Source: Embiotoca jacksoni
Taxonomy: Eukaryota; Chordata; Actinopteri; Embiotocidae
DNA length: 64,000 bases
Direction of reading: 5' to 3'
Assembly: GCA_022577435.1 (NCBI GenBank)
Contig: JAKOON010000003.1
Span: forward strand, 1,976,001-2,040,000
Under the pieces are notes generated by a model, which saw only the letters and a program-made list of their open reading frames with translations, did not search any database and was not told the DNA's origin. The position numbers were made by a program, and so were the translations under genes. Numbering within the stretch: the first letter of the stretch is position 1; each line of letters opens with the position of its first letter. Below, in pieces: positions 51,316 to 63,137 of this stretch.

Positions 51316-54300
51316 CCGTACCACTTTTGGTTTGAAGGGGGGTTCGACCTCTCGCCTCTCCAAGGCCTGCCAGTTAAAGGCCTTGAAGAAGGGGTGTAAC
51401 CGGATGTCACCCACGATTCCTAGCCGGCGAGTCGGGTCTCTCTCAAACAACTGCAGGGAAGCAAAGTCAGAAAGGTTAAAAAAGAAAGATAAAACGTACA
51501 TCTCAAACACAACAGCTTTACAGTTGGAGACGTGTGAATTATCCAGGTGAGTTTAAATACATTTCACACTTAAAATGTTACTTTTTTGTGACATGAAATG
51601 ACATTTATTGTGAAGAAAGATGGAACAACATCACTTGTCAATCAAAATATAACTCCAAAAAGAAGTCTGGTAAGTTTTAGCTAATAAAATAAATATACAA
51701 TTAAAAGAATGCAGGTAGAAATGCATTGGACCAACAGTAGCCTCACTAAATGCCACTTACAGTATTTCTGTCATAGTTTGGCCTTTGTGCAAAACTGAAA
51801 CTAAACAAACCTGTTGTGAGATTTATAGTTTATGTATCATGTGAATCACTGGAGCCTCTGGCTGAGTAACAGCTGTGAACTTCATCCCATGAACACTGTC
51901 CAAACACGTTGGGATGGTACATTCCAGCTTTCTCAAGTGACAACCTGATTTATTTGTGTTAGTTTAAAATATTCGTTTTTTTCTATTCAACACTTATGAA
52001 GCTCGTGGAAGTTTGCTGATAGTTCAACTCTCCGAATACGTTTCATGTTTGAGCAGAGCGGTACTGACCCGCTCCATCAGGTCTCGGGCCTCCTTGTTGA
52101 TCCAGCGGGGATAATGTGGAGTGTCCATGCGGATGGACTCGAACAACTCGTCCTCGTCGTCTCCGTGAAACGGCGACTGACCGACCAGCATCTCGTACAG
52201 CAGCACGCCGAACGACCACCAGTCCACCGAGAAGGAGTACTTCTGTCCCAGCAGGATCTGAGGTCAAACACACGGTTGGAAATCCCAGAAGGACACAAAA
52301 CAAACGGTATCGGGCCGAGAGAGAGCGAGTGTGAAGCGTCACCTCCGGAGCGATGTAGTCCGGAGTCCCACAGAAAGTGGTGGCGCGGTTCTCCCCGAAC
52401 ACGTTCTCCTTACACATGCCGAAGTCAGCGATCTTGATGTGACCTTCGTGATCGAGCATCACGTTGTCCAACTTCAGATCTCTGCACACAGAACAAGCAC
52501 AAAAGGACTGGAAACACATCGGACACATTTTCACAATATTTCATTTCGCTATTATTTTGTTGTTTATCAGAATTAAAGGCAAAACACAAAATTAAGACCT
52601 TACAATTAATTTAAATTTTGACCAGCTGGACTGTGAAATGTTGAAATGCCCACTGCCTTCTCACTCCAGCCACAAACAACCATCCAACTCACAACTTACA
52701 GCCTGTTTAGAAGGACTTTACCGCTGGTTGTCTATATTTTATGCACAAATTATAAGCTGTATTTATGTAAAGTTGTCATATCGATAACTGTTTTCATGAA
52801 ACCTTTATTTCCACTGTGATGTGAAAAGTTCTAAACTTTCTTCAGATAATTCGATGATTGTGAGTAAATTCATTAGAAATGATTCTTACGTGGTTCCCAA
52901 GTTGAAAGCACTAATTCTTACATTTTAAAAGCAGCTTCTTCTACGATAAGACTTGAACTAATTTACATTAAATGTTTTGTTCATAGAATATTTGGAGTGC
53001 ACTCACTGCAACAGTTTTATAAACAGACCTTTCTCAGCTGCATTCCCACACAATAATGAAGTGTGAAAATTTGTGGGATTACCTAACAAAGTAAGTTTAG
53101 GGTCTCTGCAGGTTCATTTTTCCTTTGCACTTGTAAATAAACTGAAATATTGGTGAGTTCAGACAAAATGTTCTGCTGTGATGTAAAGAAAATAATATAA
53201 ATATATTTTTTACGGCACATTCAGGTGTAATTGATGTCTTCGCTCTGACCTGTAGATGATTCCTTTGGAGTGTAAGAACTGAAGACCACAGACGATCTCG
53301 GCAGAGTAAAACCTGGGAGGACAGAAAGCAGACGGATGTCAGCGCCTCGTCTCTGACGGGAAGCTGCAGATATCCGACTACAGGAGCTGGCAGCTGAACG
53401 CCGGCGTCATCGCACGCTCGTCTCGGTGTAGACCTGAATTATTGACGAGGACATTTGTATGGAGGAGCAGACAGGTGAATAACACTCTCATAATGTGAAA
53501 CCGGAGAGCCGCCGGGAGCCGAAGGATTAGCCTGTCGCCGACCTGCTTCTCTCGTCGCGTGTGTCAGGTGAAACGATTGAGTGCTGACAGCAGACGCAGC
53601 TCTGAACCCACTTCCTGGTCCGTCACTGTAAACGGCCCACTGACGGGTTTTATCTACTTATTATCTCCCACTGAACGGCGTTAGAAACACAGCTCTTGTT
53701 TCAGAAAGTAGAAAGTGCTCTCATATGTTCAGAGTTTGCAGCGTGTACGTAAGTTGGGCTCTGCTGTGAGAGACACTGAGATGATGAACTGGACTCTGTG
53801 TGATGGTCAGCAGAGCTGCTGGAAGAAAAGGCCTCAGCCTGGTAAAGAGGTCACCTGAAACTCTGCAGTTCACTCACTGCCCGAGGAAACGTTGCATAAC
53901 TCAATCCAGGAGACACGAACCATTTGAGTGACAGCTCGAGCAGCAGCACACGAGATTATCACATTTAAATGAGGGATGTCACAACAACAACGTGATGCCA
54001 AAACTCTGAAAACGTGACAGTGTGCAGGTATATTTATCCAAACTTTTTGGCTTTTTTAATTTTTTTAATCTGATCTCCCCTCGCTCCCTCCACCTGTGTC
54101 TGCTCCGCACCCAGCTGAGGTGGAGCTCCGCCCACAGTGAGACACAGAGATCAGAGGACAGAAACACAGCAGAGTTGGAGCTCCGCCCACAGTGAGACAC
54201 ACAGAGATCAGAGGACGGAAACACAGCAGAGACTCTCACACTGAGCTGGAAACAAGCAGCTGCTTATAAAATAGGCCAATAACAGAAATACAATATTTTC

Positions 54301-55274
54301 AGCTGGACCACAGCAGCAGGTGGGCGGAGCTATAAATAGTCTCACTGAGTGAGAGATCAAAGTTACACTGCAGGTCGGATGAACGCTGCAACTTTTCAAA
54401 TTAATGCTGAAACACATTCATTTAATAGATTTATTATTTTCGGTATTTAGAATCGTAGAATTTCAATGGTTTGGTTTTCGAGCATAATTCTGGTGTTGTG
54501 ACATCTTTTATTTAAATACATGTAACATATGTCAACAAACACATAAGTGAATGCATTGAGAGATGATGAAACCGTCCACTCTCTCCGTCCCGTCTCACAG
54601 AGAGTAAATGATCCAGGATGACTACGGTCACTGAGTGAGGAGGATCACATGTCCATGTTTGTAAAGTAGAGAATTACTGCTGTGGTCCGACGGGTCGGAG
54701 ACGGAGCCGCTGGTTTAACTACCGGAGATCAAACGGCTGTTTTAACACTGAAGGCAGTAAAGGTTCGTAAAAGTGACGGTAACCGGTAACTTAAACCGAC
54801 ACAGCAACCAACTGTCAAACCAAACTAACTAAGAGGTCCAAACACGCTTCGTATGATTCTCATTTTGACTTTATCCACGAAAATCGAATTTCAACTTTTT
54901 TCTCAAAATTTCAACTTTATTTTCGACATTTCTAGTTTTTTCCCGACATTTCAACTTTCTTCTTAACATTTCTACTTTATTGTCAAAATGCAAAATAAAA
55001 AAAGTGTCCCTTTTACTCCGTCGTACCGTTTCCTTGTTTTAAACTAGTTCCAAAAGCAAATATTTTGTCCTCTAATTATCACACGACACAATCATTACTC
55101 TTGTATTTATTTTCTTAAAACTTTATTCCTAAGAACCGTTAGCAGGTTTGTAAAAGTGCGACTTTCTAAAAGTTTAGTTGGCGGTGGATTTTGTAACACT
55201 TTCTTTTACCCGCCTGCTGTTGTTTTTTCCTGGAGGGATTCCCACAGTTCAATGAGAGGTGGGTGGAGGTAACT

Positions 55275-55345
<71 letters not shown>

Positions 55346-58300
55346 TTCACTCCTTACAAGGCCTGTCAGCTAGTGAATAGGAGGTAGAGGATGTCAGCCC
55401 GGCCCCCCTCCATCAGACTGCTGTACATTATGACAAAGAAAAGCATAAAGGGAGGCGGACAAAGAGAAAGTAAACACATGCTCTTCTCTACGTTTCTGCT
55501 TTCCATCCACTTCATTCATTCTGTGAGCAGCAACACGAGCATGTTAGCATTCAGCCGTGATCGTGTGTTCGGTTTCCAGTCAGTTTATGTCAGACGTGAG
55601 AGAGCCGCTTTGACAAAATCAAAGTCTTACTCATTGTTTAATAACATTTATTCACATAGTTGAGCTCCACCCAACCAGCTGAATCAGCTTCTTTTATGTG
55701 AACAATAACAAACGGATCCATTTTGTATCACAACAGCTTAAATTCAACAGCATGTGCATGATTTTTTCTGTATGTTTTTAATTTGAAAAGTCGCAGCGTT
55801 CATCCGACCTGCGGTGTAACTTTGTTTACTCATTCAGTGTCAGACTCTCTTTATAGCTCCGCCCACCTGTTGTTGCGGTCCAGCTAACAATATTGTATTC
55901 ATGTTATTGATCTCATTTGTGAGCAGCTGTTTGTTTCCAGCTCAGTGTGAGAGTCTCTGCTGTGTTTGTGTCCTCTGATCTCTGTGTGTCTCACTGTGGG
56001 CGGAGCTCCACCTCTGCTGTGTTTGTGTCCTCTGATCTCTGTGTGTCTCACTGTGGGCGGAGCTCCACCTCTGCTGTGTTTGTGTCCTCTGATCTCTGTG
56101 TGTCTCACTGTGGGTGGTTTCCGTCCCCCTGATGTACGTTATTGTAACTGACAGGTGAGACTCACGTGGTTCGGTAGAGTTCGAAGCGTCCTTTCTCCTG
56201 AATGTGAAACATCAGGTCACCTCCATTCAGATACTCCATCACAAAGAACAGATGCTCCTGTGGGCAGGTTGCACTGTTAGTATCGAGGTCAGAGTTCAAA
56301 CCAACGAGGTGGAGACAGCGTGACGGGACTACCTTGGTTTGGAAGGTGGAGTAAAGGTGTGTGAGGAAAGGGTTTTCCCACGCTAAAGCCAGGACTCTCT
56401 TCTCCACCATCGTGCACTCAACGTCGTCATCCATCAGCACCACGTCCTTCTTCAGAGCCTTCACGGCAAAATACTCTCCACGCCCCTTCAGCTCAGCAAG
56501 GAGGACCTAAGAAGAGGAGGAGGAGGAGGAGGAGGAGGAAGAGGAGAGTATTGCTGCTTCACTCATGGTTCTCCTCTCCCTCTGGAGTTTTTAAGACATC
56601 AGTCTGACGTTGTTCTTCGTACCTTCCCGAAGCTGCCTTTTCCTAAGACCTTGTGGAGGATGAAGTTGTCCACATTGAGCCGGGTCAGATGGGTGATACG
56701 AGACGTCGGCCGTGGGTTGGACCCCTCCCACAGTCGGCCATAAGGAGATCCATCTAATGCCACCAATAGAAATAACTTATTGACAGAATCACCTCAAAGC
56801 TCTGCGTATTATTCTGTAAGTGTTATCAGTGCACAGTCAGTGAGAGCACATTAAAAACGGACCGGTGATGTCCAGCCCGGCCAGCTTGCTGACTTCATCG
56901 TAGATTCCAATATCGGATAGATTCGGCAGGTTTGGATCTGAGCGACGAGTCGAAGGCTTCTGGCAAAAACAGAGAAAGAAAAATGAAAAATAAGCAGGAA
57001 ACCGCCACGCAAACAGTTTCCCAGCACGGCTCACTCATCCAGCCGAGGAACACTCTCCTTAAAACCACAGAAGTTCCAGAACAAAGCGGTCGTTAAAACA
57101 CAGCAGAGCAGGAAGCTCAGGTTAACGTGGAGGTCAGGTGTCACCGAACTATTCGTCAACTCACACGGGTGATGAGCAGTTTCACATTCAAGTGACACTC
57201 AGTTGGACAGTTAGTTTTTTGATAGTTAATAATATAGTTGTAATAAAGATATTGTCATTGACGCTCAGTCTGGGTGAGAAATGCTCTCAGATTTGGAATA
57301 AATGTTAAAAAAAAAAAAAACAGGCTGTGAGAAGAAGTGAATTTACAGCCAGGAGAAGGATCACAGTTAAGATCACAGTTCGGGTCGACATCAGGACATT
57401 TGTGTTTTGTAAAATCTTTCTCCAGAGAGCTGTACTTAGAACAGGTCCAACAAACATAGGATATCTTTCCATTATCTGGTTTAACAAAACCTAACAAAGA
57501 CGCACACGGTTACACGGAGCTGGTTCACAACTCGACTCAAGAGTTTCCCAATCCAGCCCTGAGCGCGTTCACATAAAAGGGGAGGAGTTTGTAGCCTCTG
57601 GACAATCACAAACACAGACACGTGTGCTGGCAGCAGAGAGACATATTTTACAAACGAGGAGCAAATTATAATTTTAGGAAAATATGAGAAAGTTAAACAC
57701 ATAATCGAGGCTGAAAGCATCTGCAGAATGCATGAAGGACTTTTTACATGAGTCTTTTAGCAGATCATATGATGCAGATATCCAATTAATATTATGTTTT
57801 GATTGACCTTTTTTTTTAAAATTTATTATTGCTTTATTAATAATAAAGTGGAACTATTGTGAAATCTTTATTATACTTTTGGCTTTCATGAAACTCTTGG
57901 ATAACATCTAAGTAAGTATTACCAAACTCCAGCCTCCAGACAAACAACTCCTAAAGAGAAAACAATGCAATTTCTGTAAAAACAAATGTTTCAGAAAATA
58001 GGCTAAAAATCTTATTATTTGTGGCACGACGTTCAAATATATTAAGGGCTTATCTACAATTGTTTCATGAGTATTTTTTCAAACCCATCTCAGTTTATTC
58101 ATATCTGAGAGACAGATGATGTAATCAGATACCTGCAAAGAGCCATGCTGTGATTTAATTAAGTAGCATGATACTTGAGTCAGACTCATTCTTATATTTT
58201 CCTCTGACTTTATGTTAAACTCTTAAAACACCTGATGGACATGCAGTGAGTGTTTTCCATGAACTCACCTGGCTGACTTGTGTGAGTGCTTCAGCGAGTA

Positions 58301-60414
58301 GTTTCTGGTTGATACCACACAGGTTGGCTACTTTATCCTGACACTTGTGATGGACATTCATGGCACAATCTACCAACAGAATAAAACCGGCCTGTTAAAA
58401 ACGTGTAAAGGCACTGCAGTGACCATCCGGTTGACCGTATCTGCACCGTACCTTCGCACTTCAGGCCTTGTTTGACGAGACCCCACAGCAGGCTGCCGCA
58501 GTGGTCGCAGAAAGTGGGACTCATGTAGTTGTTGATCTTGAAACGGTGCGGCATGTCAATTTTGAAGCGCTCCTTCTGGAACTGCGGGGACAAAGAGGAT
58601 TGATTATCTCCATGGATGATGGACGGTAACTGGATCCCGGTCAGCGGCCTGTAACGTCTCGCAGCCCTGTCCACGTGCCTCATCTTTGTTTTTCTGTGTT
58701 TTGTTTAGCAGCTGTGGATAAAAAGTTTCTAAAACGTTTCTTCCCGGGTCTGATTTAAAATGCCTGTTTGAGGCCACGCCCCCTCTGGCATCACCCTCCG
58801 TGGGTATGGTTGCTCTCTATTATCTCGGTCAGCCAGGTCATCATCTTCCTCCACTAACAGAGCTTTATTTGAAGTGGAAGCTCCCTGATATCTTCGTATC
58901 AAACCTCTGACCCTGCTTTATCTGAGGAAATGAGCACAGCTGCTGCTCGTGTGAAGTCAGAGTACACGATGTGCTGCAGAAACATGAGTGACATACCACC
59001 GTGTCCCGACTGTTGGCAGCGGTGCCGGTACATCTGCCGATGATTTTATCTATGCATTTCTTGTGGATGGCTGCGTTACATTCTGAGGAAAAGCAAAAAT
59101 AAAACAGAGTTGTACACTTTGATTCAGTGTTGAGCAGGTTGCAGTGAAAAGGTGTTTTTATCTACAGTCAAGTGCACATTTTTAGTTCATACTATTTATG
59201 CATCGGGCTGCTATTTTACGGAGCTTTTTTTTTTTACAAAGGTTCTTATTTAAACCATCATACTTACGTCTGCATTTATAGCCTTGCTTGTTGAGTCCCC
59301 TGTGGGAGGCAGAGAGAGAGATACGAGTCCATTTGTATTATTCTCAGGTCACGTGAATACTCTGCTGATTAATCCCTTATTAATGATAAAGAACAGATAA
59401 AGAGCAGCATCCTGATTTGTGTTTCAAGTGGGACCAAAATGGGCCACAAAGCCAATAATTCTGTGGTAATCAAAGTCATACTATAGTAATTTGTTTTTAT
59501 TATTTTTATTACACTTTATTAATCCCCGACGGGAAATTTCTTTGCTGCAGCAGGCTGCCACTATGAACACAACCTTGTTGGTTATATTACAAACGTTGGT
59601 TTATGGTCTCTCAGATATTTATAATGTTGCTTTTTGGTTGTTCATATTAAAAATGCGACACAAACACTTCAATAAGTGTACAAAGAGAAGAGGCATGTCC
59701 TGCACCTCTCTCAGGTCCAAACAGAAGAGCAATCAGAGTGTGAGGTTGGAGAGTTGAGTTGAGATAATGTTAAACGGGGCCAAATGTCAGGAGTTTCCTG
59801 AACACCATGTTTGTAATGTCTCTGTATCTGTCAGCTGTTATCTGACCAGTGGTTTTGGGAGCTGCAGCTGCCTTCAAGGTGCGTTTATAACTCCGACTGA
59901 CCAGACGAACTCTCGGCACACGGAGCAGAAAGTGGGCTGTCTGAAGAAGGTGGCGATGAACTCGTGGTTCTTTATGAAGTGGATCTTGGCCTGCTTGATG
60001 GCCCCTCGTCTGCGGTTCAGCGTCGGAGCCTCTTCCTCCTTCACAGCCAGCTTACTCTCTTCCAGACACACAGGGAGAGAAACACAGATCGGTCATTGCA
60101 CAACACGGCGAAGGAGAAACAAGGTCGGTTTATGGTCGTTACAGATTGACAGCCTTGGTGATGATCTGTGGGGATGCGTAGGGATGTGAAGACTTGAGAA
60201 TGATCTCATTAAATTAGGAGAGGAACACGACGATTAGTGGCTGATAGGTTTATTTCTACACAATGTTTTAACTGGTTATTAAAAGGGGATCTCGGACATT
60301 AAAGATGGGAAATCTACAAAAACTATTATTTCCTTTCACCTGTATCCACGCCCTCCAGAAAATACTGCACGGCCATCATCACCTTCCCAGAAGGATGGAG
60401 ATCCACCTGAACAC

Positions 60415-60453
<39 letters not shown>

Positions 60454-60911
60454 AAAGAAGACCTTGAGGTGTCGCCATACAGCACAGAGGACAGTCTGCG
60501 GCGTCCTACCCAGAATTCAGCGCGGCCGTTGGCTTTCTTGCAGCGCTCGGCGAGGACGGAGACGCCGACAGTGACCTCCGCCAGCGGCTCCTCTGCCGTC
60601 TTCATCAGCAGCACCTCCAGCACGCGGCCCTCGTAGATGTGGGCGTCGAAGCTGGCCTTCCAGGCCGGGTACATGGTGGGTTTCCGCTGCACCAGGGTCT
60701 TACCTCGTTCTGACAGGAAGTGCGACAAGATTTTGACCTGATAACTTTGTCCACAGAAATAACAGCTTCTGTAAAAGACGGGAGATTCGAAGGTTCTCTC
60801 ACCGGTCGTCAGAGCTTCCTTCATCTTGATGGCGCAGAAGGGCGGGTCGGCCAGAGGAGGCAGGACGCCCAATTCGAACGAGTTGAAGGCGATCCTCAAG
60901 AAAGGAGCCAT
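51055..60911 (-). CDS. prkcd: Protein kinase C delta, 17 coding exons, 684 aa
   Basis: Novel-type, diacylglycerol-activated, calcium-independent Ser/Thr kinase. Exons: 60803-60911, 60510-60709, 60340-60406, 59902-60058, 59268-59299, 58997-59082, 58452-58581, 58269-58369, 56863-56959, 56623-56753, 56333-56506, 56166-56257, 53250-53312, 52343-52481, 52069-52257, 51322-51450, 51055-51213. The sum is 2055 nt with consistent phases (human 676 aa). Order: C2-like domain (1 to about 105); pseudosubstrate LNRRRGAIKQ (139-148, Ala at the phospho-position); C1A from H157; C1B H229-C278; hinge; kinase with GKGSFG (364-369), Lys386, YRDLKLDN (479-486), DFG (499-501), activation-loop Thr515 in TTFCGTPDY, turn motif Ser653 (RLSHSD), hydrophobic motif Ser672 (FAGFSFIN). 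Which teleost paralogue (a or b) is unknown. An in-frame ATG 7 codons upstream of MAPFLRIAF is a less likely start. Confidence 0.97.
51283..51313. repeat. GT/CA repeat 8 bp inside PRKCD intron 16
   Basis: Read as (CA)n in the transcript, starting about 8 nt after the intron 16 donor. Confidence 0.92.
54113..56125. mobile_element. About 2-kb non-autonomous element with ~300-bp terminal inverted repeats
   Basis: The left end (54113 to about 54410) and the right end (about 55795-56125) are inverted copies. Both carry a roughly 57-bp tandem subrepeat (GGAGCTCCGCCCACAGTGAG...): two copies on the left and nearly three on the right. Each is followed by matching unique stretches such as ACTCTCACACTGAGCTGGAAAC and GCAGGTCGGATGAACGCTGC. 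The 1.4-kb interior has a (CA)n run at 55276-55343 and no recognisable transposase. The element lies in PRKCD intron 12 and ends about 40 bp from the exon 12 donor. Superfamily not identified; no target-site duplication could be assigned. Confidence 0.8.
59505..59560. repeat. Possible LINE/SINE tail fragment in PRKCD intron 4
   Basis: Contains ACTTTATTAATCCCCGACGG, resembling a tail common in fish retroelements. The match is short and judged by eye only. Confidence 0.35.
60419..60450. repeat. (CA)16 microsatellite in PRKCD intron 2
   Basis: Dinucleotide run in the 103-bp intron between exons 2 and 3, close to the exon 3 acceptor. Confidence 0.92.
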
Positions 60912-61582
60912 GATGATGAGTACCAGGGTCACCTGCTGTCAGACGTGAGCAAAAGCAGGGTTACCATGGCGACACTTATCTATGACAACACGCACAGTTA
61001 CAGTCCATCATCATATCCACTTCAGTATATTCTGGTGGAGTAACAGTGGCAGCTGAGCAACACGTCCATCCCGACAACAAACGCCGTCACAGAAAGAGGA
61101 TAAGATGGCACCGCTTCCACTGATGTCTGAGGAACAGACTTCAGATATATTCCTGCTCCTGTCACCCCGTCAGACACCTGCACCCCCACCGGAAAACCCT
61201 CAACCAACACAGAGCTGCTTCTGTTCAACGCTGAGCAGAACCGTGACTCTGCTCCGGGTCTCGTACTTTTCACTTTGAGACGTTTAAAAGTCCGTCACAC
61301 CCACATGGAGGAGGCACACGACATGTAGGAACAGCTGGTTTTGTGTGGGGGGGTCAGATTGTTGCAGGTTTTTGTGCATCTGAAACAATATTGTGGTTGG
61401 AAGCAAAAGTAAAGATAAAAATGTACCAGTCATCATGTATTTGGTGTATTTTCCAGTTTGACCCCATTTAAGTGAAAGTGAACTGAAAAAAGTGAGACAC
61501 ATTAAATAAAGTTTATGCTGCTCCTTGACATCTGGTGAGAAATCAGTCACCGTTGGTGCATGAAGGATTTACTGCTCACATA
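60912..61582. other. PRKCD upstream region
   Basis: No protein gene seen. It may contain a 5' non-coding exon acceptor: on the minus strand, GTCTGACAGCAG lies just before the ATG. Confidence 0.35.
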
Positions 61583-63137
61583 CAGTGGAGGACATCATTA
61601 TTTGATCTCTTGCTGATTTTGTAAGTTTGCCCACTGATAAAGAAATGAATGGTCTGTAATTGTAACTGAGGTTTATTTTAACAGAGACGGAATATAAAAA
61701 AAAAAAAAAATCCAGAAAATCACATCATGTAAAAGTTATAAAATGATTTGCATTTGATTGTGAAATAAGTATTTGATCTCCAACCAACCAGGAAGAAGTC
61801 TGTCTCCTACAGACGGTTAGATTCATCCTCTCGCTTTGAGAAAGTTCTCTGAATCTCAACACGTCACCTGTATAAAAGACACCCGTCTCAACTCATCACC
61901 TGTATAAAAAGACACCTGTCCACAGACTCAATCAATCAGATTCCAACCTGTCCACCATGGAGACCAAAGAGCTGTCTCAGGACGTCAGGGACAGATCGTA
62001 GACCTGCACGAGGCTGGAATGGACTACAAGACCATCGGCCAGCAGCTCGGTGAGAAGGAGACAACTGTTGGTGAGATTATTGGGAAATGGAAGAAACACT
62101 AAATGACATGGATCTCCTCGGTCTGGACCTCCTCGGTCTGGATCTCCTCGGTCTGGGGCTCTATGGAGATCTGGCCTTGTGGGGTATCGATGATCATGAG
62201 GAAGGTGAGGGATCAGACCAGAACTACACGGAGGAACTTGTTCATGATCTCCAGACAGCTGGGACCACAGTCACCATGGAAACCATCGGTAACACACGAC
62301 GCCGTCATGGATTAAGATCCTGCAGCGCTGCGAGGTCCCCCGGCTCAAGAAGACACATGGACAGACCCGTCTGAAGTTTACCAACGAACACCTGAAGGAT
62401 TCAGAGAAGGCTTGGAGGAGGTGACGTGGTCAGAGGAGAACAACATCCAGCTCTTTGACATCAACTGGACTCGCCGTGTTTGGAGGAAGAGAAACGCTGA
62501 CTAGAACCCGAGGACACCGTCCCACCGTCCAGCATGGAGGTGGAGACATTCTGCTTTGGGGGTGTCTCTCTGCTGAGGGGACAGGACGACTTCACCGCAT
62601 CGAGGGGAGGACAGACGGGGCCGCGTACCGGGACATCTTGGGGGACGACCTCCTTCCCTCAGCCGGGACACTGAAGACGGGTCGTGGACACAATGACCCA
62701 AAACATGCGACGAGGCAACAAAGGAGCGGCTCAAGAAGAAGCACATGAAGGTCACGGAGAGGTCGAGCCGGTCTCCGGACCTTCATCCCAGAGAACATCT
62801 GAGGAGGGAGCTGAAGCTTCCTGTTGCCGAGCAACAGCCTGGAAACCTGAAGGATTTGGAGGATCTGCAAAGAGGAGTGAACAACATCCCTCCTGAGATG
62901 TTCAAACCTGGAGACCAACTACCAGAAACATCTGACCCCTGTGACTTATCTCACAATCAAATGCAAATGAATTTATAACTTTTATATGTGATTTTCTGGA
63001 TTTTTTGTTGTTGTTGTTGTTGATATTCTGTCTCTCACTGTTAAAATAAACCTCCATTACAATTATAGACCGTTCATTTCTTTGTCTGTGGGCCAACTTA
63101 CAAAATCAAGGAAATCAAATAATGATTTCCTCCACTG
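61583..63137 (+). mobile_element. Decayed Tc1/mariner-type transposon with terminal inverted repeats
   Basis: The left end CAGTGGAGGACATCATTATT (61583, preceded by TA) is matched by its inverse ending at 63137. The arms also share the stretch with AATTGTAACTGAGGTTTATTTTAACA in inverse at about 62995-63070. The TA expected after the right end is not intact (TCCATA). The interior is a broken transposase. The element lies upstream of PRKCD, in the opposite orientation. Confidence 0.93.
61957..62908 (+). pseudogene. Tc1-like transposase pseudogene
   Basis: Fragments in shifting frames match a Tc1 transposase: the HTH start METKELSQDVRD, DLHEAGMDYKTIGQQLGEKE, SMIMRKVRDQ-like and VQHGGGDILLWGCLSAEGTG with the DDE core, and a C-terminal LRRELKL...PGNLKDLEDL. 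A one-base loss about 14 codons in causes a stop. A 15-bp triplication (CTCCTCGGTCTG units, about 62115-62160) interrupts the frame. Not functional. Confidence 0.88.

Noticed and set aside
55391..55663. 90-codon frame inside the PRKCD intron 12 element
   Set aside because: No recognisable transposase or other domain; probably chance.
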